In this document: positions 24,060 through 27,891 of the stretch, in pieces
Layout of the letters: each line of letters begins with the position of its first letter
Position numbering within the stretch: the first letter of the stretch is position 1
Assembly: GCA_017632695.1 (NCBI GenBank)
Contig: JAGBQS010000007.1
Span: forward strand, 1-27,891
Source of the DNA: Bacteroidales bacterium
GTDB taxonomy: Bacteria; Bacteroidota; Bacteroidia; Bacteroidales; UBA3663
Reading direction: 5' to 3'
Length of the DNA stretch: 27,891 nt
Notes under the pieces: model-generated
Told to the model about the DNA's origin: nothing
What the model saw: the letters and a program-made list of their open reading frames with translations, nothing else
The model's database searches: none
Position numbers and translations under genes: made by a program

Positions 24060-27000
24060 TCACTTGACGAAATGTATCAATTGGGTCATCAACTGGATGT
24101 AATGCTGCGTATTGATACCTATAACATCGGGAGTTGGCGGATAAGGAGACGAATCGTAAACATCACCGCGCATGGTGGACTGATAGCGAGTCTCGGTTGA
24201 TGCAGGCTGGTCCTTCGGCAAAAGCCGGAACGGTTCACTCACCAGAGAGAGTGGCGTCAGCCAGGCTCCCGACGGCTGCTGCATGCGGATGATGTCGGCA
24301 GGGTCGGTCGGCAACCGGAAGCCTCTCAGATAAGGTCGCGGATGATAATAATAGACTGGAACTGCTTCCACCCGGTCCGGATGCAAGTAGGGCGAAGCTT
24401 GTGTCGCGACCTCGGCAGACATAGCCTTCACGGCCTCGTATTGCTTTCTGATGGCATTGGTATTGACGTATGTGGCCGACGAATAATGTATCGGCGTACC
24501 CGTAATATCCTGATCGGTGTAATAGTGCCCGTTGCCAACGTTGCCGCCAACACGGTGCACGTAAAGCGGAGTCCCCACCGTATCCGGCCGGCCGTCAGGC
24601 AATGTCCCCACTTCGGGCAACAGGAAACGCGGCACCAGGAAATCGGAACTGTCCCGCTTGGGCCGACCCCACAGTTTTTCCTGATCGGCCGGCAAACGTT
24701 GCGCTTCCAGGAAACGGATAGCTGCCGGAATGCCTTTCAGAAAAAATGCATCGCCCGTAAGCTGATAGTATTTCTCCATCACGCCAATCATCCGGACAGT
24801 GGTTCCCGTGTTGACCGACCGCGGCTCAAAACTGCGCGCATGAGCCGGTTTCAGGGTTTTAGGATCGTACTGGTCAGCCCAACCGGACAATGGAGCCGGC
24901 TGCTGCAAAGCCGCCATCAGGTACATAGCCTTACGGATAGGCTTCAACAGTTTCTTCATACCTAAAGCCTGATAGCACTGAAGCAGGAAGTCCACATTAT
25001 CGGTCATCACATCATCGTTCAAGGTAACAAACGAGGTATAGTCGGCCCGTCCTTCAAACGGATGATCGTAGCGTAACGGAAAACGCTGCGGCCAACCGCC
25101 GTTACTATATTGGCTGTCGAGCACAAAACGGATAACCTGATCCAAGCCTGCTTTCACCTTCTGCGTCTCGGCCGAAGGTTTCTTCTTCGGATTGTTCAGC
25201 GACCCGTCTTCGCGAGCCAGATCCAGATACAATCGAAGCAGGAATGTAGCTACCGTACTGGTATTCGAATCATCGAAGGTTGCATTCCCATAATAGTAAT
25301 GGAACTCCTCGATACGCCACGCCTGACGCCCGTACGTCTCGTAAAAAGTCTTGAGCGAATCCTCGCCTGCCAAGTCGTACATATAATTCCAACCTCCACA
25401 GGGAAGCTGTAACCGTAGGAGCATGTCGGCTACTTTAAGAGCAGATTCCTTATAATAGGCATCCTCGGTAGCATGATAGGCATCGAGCAAAAGATGACCC
25501 ACCGAAGGCGTACCCGGCTGCTGAATCCAGACAAACGTCCTGCGTGGCGCTTCCACCTCAGCCCACTGCCGGCTCAGGTCGGGCAGATATCCCCAAACAA
25601 AGCCTCCTTCGTAGCTGACGGAATCCATCATGAACCGGGTTGCCTTCAGCATGGCCTGACGGGCTTCCTCCTTATCCAAATTCCGATACTTGAAGTTCCG
25701 GAAAGTCGCAGATCCCTTGCCGAACACAAACACGCCCGGCAATACGGACTGGAACTGATAAAGCGTGTTATGATTGTAACCGCCACAATCCATTCCCCAT
25801 GATTCCCGCTGCCAATGCTCTCCGTCATAACTGTACTGACCCGTAACGATATGTCCGTCGTTACGCAGACGCAGCCAGATACGACGGACATCCTGATTGC
25901 TGACATTTACACCCACATCCTGCGGATGACGGGCTCCGCCTTTCTGTGTTCCTTTCCGGTAACGAAGACGCTGATGTATATTGGCACCCGTACCCATGAA
26001 GAATACAGAATCGTAGTACAGAACCAAACCTGCCGATGCCTCCGGGTCATTCAGTTCCACTTCGCACTCCAACTCGTATCGACGCTCTCCTGCCACAAAC
26101 ATCAGCGGGGAGGAATTCCCGGGGGCGGTGCCTTGGGCCTGCAAGGTGAGTTCTCCCTTGCTGACCGATACTCGATTGGGATCGAACTGTTTATAGAATT
26201 TCCATTCTAAACCCAGCCGGAAATCCGATAAACAGTCTTCCTTACTCTTAAAGGCGGTTTTCCAATTCGTTTCAACAGGTATCGGCATCGGTCGGACAGG
26301 ATCGGCACTCTTACCCTCCTGATCTCTTATTTTCGGGACAAACCAGCCGTCGGCCGTCATTTCGAGCGGTTCCAGAAGTGTCTGCCTGCCCAAATCTGTA
26401 AAACCGTTCTCATAGGCGTGATAAATGCAGTACCAATGCCCGTCAGGAGTGTCAATCAGTGAACCGTGACCTTTGTTCCACCACCTGTCCGATGCCTGAT
26501 AACAACGGATAATCGGGTTGTAGGGTGAATTCTCCCAGGGACCGTCAATGCTTTTCGAACGTGCCATGACTACCATATGAGCCGTTGGCGGACCAGCCGT
26601 ACCTCCTTCAGCATTCAAATAATAGTAATAGTCTCCAATCTTGCGAACCTTGGGTCCCTCGAGCGCAAAGCCTTCCGTCACCCAGTCGGACGGGTAATGC
26701 CAACCGTCATATATCTTTTCCATAGTTTCTGGCAATACCGAAAGACCATCGGAAGCCAGCTTGACACGCTGTCCGCCACTCATGAACAACCATCGCTGTC
26801 CGTCTTCTCCCACCACATGACAGGGGTCAATGTTTCCGATCTTCAAATCAATCGGTTCACTCCAAGGTCCGTATGGAGAATCCGCATAGGTTACGTAATT
26901 GGTTTTCCGACCGCCTTCGGGCAGCGAAACCGTAAAGTAAATATAGTATTTACCCTGATACTTCGAGATGTCCGGAGCCCATACAGAACCCAGATAAACG

Positions 27001-27245
27001 GTCAAGGCGTAACTGACGGGTTCCCAATGAACCAGATCCTGACTATGGAAAACGGTCAGACCCGGCTGATAATCGAATGCCGAATGCGTCATATAGTAAT
27101 CATCGCCCTCCCGCAAAATGGTCGGATCGGGGTAATCACCGCCTATCACAGGGTTTGTAAAAGATTCTGCTCCTGTTGCAGGAGCACAAACAGAAAAACA
27201 GATAGAAACTGCCAGCAAAAATCGATAGTAAGAAGTCATTTTCAT
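24060..27245 (-). CDS. GH43 glycosidase fused to a PL10-like pectate lyase domain
   Basis: This is a 1061-residue secreted enzyme with a signal peptide (residues 1-25). Residues 27-305 form a GH43 five-bladed propeller: base Asp40 in YPDPTIL, pKa-modulating Asp140 in GNIDPCHV, acid Glu196 in ALEGPKV. Residues 330-520 look like the beta-sandwich that accompanies GH43 xylosidase/arabinosidases. Residues 535-945 resemble a PL10 pectate lyase alpha/alpha-toroid, with NGGWPQRFPL (715-724), TLNDDVMTDN (741-750), GWADQYD and AHARSFEPRS (788-810). A C-terminal tail of about 110 residues has no recognised domain. Removal of arabinose or xylose side chains plus cleavage of polygalacturonate would make it a pectin-trimming enzyme. 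Activity of the lyase part is inferred. Confidence 0.82.
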   Translation of the reverse strand: MKMTSYYRFLLAVSICFSVCAPATGAESFTNPVIGGDYPDPTILREGDDYYMTHSAFDYQPGLTVFHSQDLVHWEPVSYALTVYLGSVWAPDISKYQGKYYIYFTVSLPEGGRKTNYVTYADSPYGPWSEPIDLKIGNIDPCHVVGEDGQRWLFMSGGQRVKLASDGLSVLPETMEKIYDGWHYPSDWVTEGFALEGPKVRKIGDYYYYLNAEGGTAGPPTAHMVVMARSKSIDGPWENSPYNPIIRCYQASDRWWNKGHGSLIDTPDGHWYCIYHAYENGFTDLGRQTLLEPLEMTADGWFVPKIRDQEGKSADPVRPMPIPVETNWKTAFKSKEDCLSDFRLGLEWKFYKQFDPNRVSVSKGELTLQAQGTAPGNSSPLMFVAGERRYELECEVELNDPEASAGLVLYYDSVFFMGTGANIHQRLRYRKGTQKGGARHPQDVGVNVSNQDVRRIWLRLRNDGHIVTGQYSYDGEHWQRESWGMDCGGYNHNTLYQFQSVLPGVFVFGKGSATFRNFKYRNLDKEEARQAMLKATRFMMDSVSYEGGFVWGYLPDLSRQWAEVEAPRRTFVWIQQPGTPSVGHLLLDAYHATEDAYYKESALKVADMLLRLQLPCGGWNYMYDLAGEDSLKTFYETYGRQAWRIEEFHYYYGNATFDDSNTSTVATFLLRLYLDLAREDGSLNNPKKKPSAETQKVKAGLDQVIRFVLDSQYSNGGWPQRFPLRYDHPFEGRADYTSFVTLNDDVMTDNVDFLLQCYQALGMKKLLKPIRKAMYLMAALQQPAPLSGWADQYDPKTLKPAHARSFEPRSVNTGTTVRMIGVMEKYYQLTGDAFFLKGIPAAIRFLEAQRLPADQEKLWGRPKRDSSDFLVPRFLLPEVGTLPDGRPDTVGTPLYVHRVGGNVGNGHYYTDQDITGTPIHYSSATYVNTNAIRKQYEAVKAMSAEVATQASPYLHPDRVEAVPVYYYHPRPYLRGFRLPTDPADIIRMQQPSGAWLTPLSLVSEPFRLLPKDQPASTETRYQSTMRGDVYDSSPYPPTPDVIGINTQHYIQLMTQLIHFVK

Positions 27246-27267
27246 AAGATATAACGGTTATTACCGG

Positions 27268-27275
27268 CAAAGGTA
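27268..27275 (-). promoter_or_regulatory. -7 box of the GH43-PL10 gene
   Basis: The minus strand reads TACCTTTG about 23 bp before the ATG at 27245. The only nearby TTG is 10 bp upstream, too close for a normal -33 element. The promoter call is therefore partial, and an activator may be needed. Confidence 0.45.
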
Positions 27276-27317
27276 CGTATTTTTTCAAATAAAAAGACAT
27301 TTTTCGGTAATTATTTA

Positions 27318-27325
27318 TATATTTG
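27318..27325 (+). promoter_or_regulatory. -7 box of the cupin gene
   Basis: TATATTTG matches TAnnTTTG and lies 46 bp before the ATG at 27372. No clear TTG is found 19-20 bp upstream. The promoter is divergent from that of the GH43-PL10 gene, with about 40 bp between the two boxes. Confidence 0.45.
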
Positions 27326-27371
27326 CATCGAAAAAGCATTCAATCATCTTTATTTATACACAAAAAGGATT

Positions 27372-27752
27372 ATGAAAGACGTAAAAACTCTTCCCATTAC
27401 AGTAAAAAGCAAGGCTTTCGTATTCGATGCGGACGAACAGTGGGAACGCACACCCGATCCGGGAGAAGTTTACCGGAAAGTGATGGGTTATAATGACAAT
27501 CTGATGATGGTAAAAGTGAAATTCAAGGCCGGATCGGAAGGCTGTCTGCACAGCCATCCGCATTGTCAGATTACTTATGTTGTCAGCGGAGCCTTCGAGT
27601 TTACCATTGGCGATGAAACCCGTATTGTCCGTGCCGGCGATGTTTTAATGAAAGTTCCGAACGTAGTTCATGGATGCAAATGCCTGGAAGACGGCATGCT
27701 CATCGACACGTTTACGCCGATGCGAGAAAATTTCTTAAAAAATAACCCTTGA
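27372..27752 (+). CDS. Cupin-domain protein
   Basis: This is a 126-residue cytoplasmic single-cupin protein. Cupin motif 1 is visible as GSEGCLHSHPHCQITYVVSGAFEF (given here as residues 55-78), with His residues able to bind metal. Motif 2 is AGDVLMKVPNVVHGCKC. Such small cupins include KdgF-type pectin-degradation enzymes, which linearise unsaturated uronates. The neighbouring pectate-lyase fusion makes a uronate role attractive, but the family is broad and the assignment stays open. The gene is divergent from GH43-PL10, and its 3' end overlaps a convergent minus-strand frame by 18 bp. Confidence 0.8.
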   Translation: MKDVKTLPITVKSKAFVFDADEQWERTPDPGEVYRKVMGYNDNLMMVKVKFKAGSEGCLHSHPHCQITYVVSGAFEFTIGDETRIVRAGDVLMKVPNVVHGCKCLEDGMLIDTFTPMRENFLKNNP

Positions 27753-27891
27753 TACCCTTACTTCCAAGACCGGGAAAACCTTGATGGCAGAAATGGCATC
27801 AATATACCGGCCGACCTTACCCTGGATGCCATAGACATCTTGGGTGAGGTTTGTGCCATCGTGAGTATATATATCCGGTGATCCGCCCCAA
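27735..27891 (-). CDS. C-terminal end of an unidentified protein, partial
   Basis: The minus strand is open from the right edge to a TAA at 27735-27737, giving 51 residues. They include GGSPDIYTHDGTNL, VYGIQGKVGRYIDAISAIKV and a hydrophobic end. The G-x-x-G-x-YID-x-I pattern recalls the last strand of jacalin-like beta-prism lectins, but the piece is too short for a firm call. The other minus-strand frames look less protein-like or close early. It converges with the cupin gene. Confidence 0.45.
   Translation of the reverse strand, partial: WGGSPDIYTHDGTNLTQDVYGIQGKVGRYIDAISAIKVFPVLEVRVSRVIF

Noticed and set aside
27781..27802. TTGATG/CATCAA hairpin as a terminator for the cupin gene
   Set aside because: The stem is only 6 bp with a 10-nt loop, has no T-run and lies inside the partial minus-strand frame.

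Overview
The window looks like a chromosomal segment of a gut-type Bacteroidales bacterium, of Bacteroides, Phocaeicola or Prevotella affinity; I cannot name the species from sequence alone. The evidence is repeated use of the Bacteroidota promoter pattern (-7 box TAnnTTTG, sometimes with a TTG 19-20 bp upstream), start sites with little Shine-Dalgarno signal, many SPI/SPII secreted proteins, and families typical of the phylum (DUF3316, DUF4252, DUF6057, GH3/GH31/GH43 enzymes, a HDIG 7TM receptor). Both window edges cut genes.

Layout. 1-4159 (minus): parC-like topoisomerase IV subunit A, then a DUF3316 protein and an S41-peptidase lipoprotein whose reading frames overlap end to start. 4327-7079 (plus): a short TatD-family hydrolase, a DEAD-box RNA helicase and a stand-alone NAD(P)H-hydrate dehydratase, tightly packed. 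7094-8338 (minus): a lipoprotein with two aspartyl-protease-like motifs and a PDZ domain. 8339-8980 is non-coding and holds two long imperfect palindromes. 8981-9887 (minus) is a compact three-gene, AT-rich cassette (DUF3791 / DUF3990 / DUF3791-like) with its own promoter and terminator. It resembles a toxin-antitoxin or effector module built around an ADP-ribosyltransferase-fold protein and is the most promising under-described system here.

10291-16445 (plus) is a glycan-degradation operon: an SGNH esterase, a GH31 alpha-xylosidase-like enzyme with a PA14 insert, and a GH3 beta-glycosidase whose last domain is separated by a one-base frameshift. The set fits trimming of xyloglucan or other xylose/glucose-containing oligosaccharides, but no SusC/SusD pair lies in the window. 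A terminator follows.

16582-18999 (plus) is an ECF sigma factor operon: sigma factor, single-pass membrane protein (probable anti-sigma), DUF4252 protein and outer-membrane beta-barrel protein. It has a possible autoregulatory ECF-type promoter. 18983-24007 (minus) is a three-gene operon: a HDIG 7TM phosphohydrolase of the PgpH type (predicted c-di-AMP phosphodiesterase), a DUF6057 membrane protein, and a lipoprotein combining a CxxCH haem-binding motif with TolB-like PD40 repeats. 24060-27245 (minus) encodes a 1061-residue secreted enzyme that fuses GH43 to a PL10-like pectate lyase domain. A small cupin gene (plus) and the 3' end of an unidentified minus-strand gene close the window.

Nothing resembling an rRNA, tRNA, CRISPR array or intact insertion sequence was seen.
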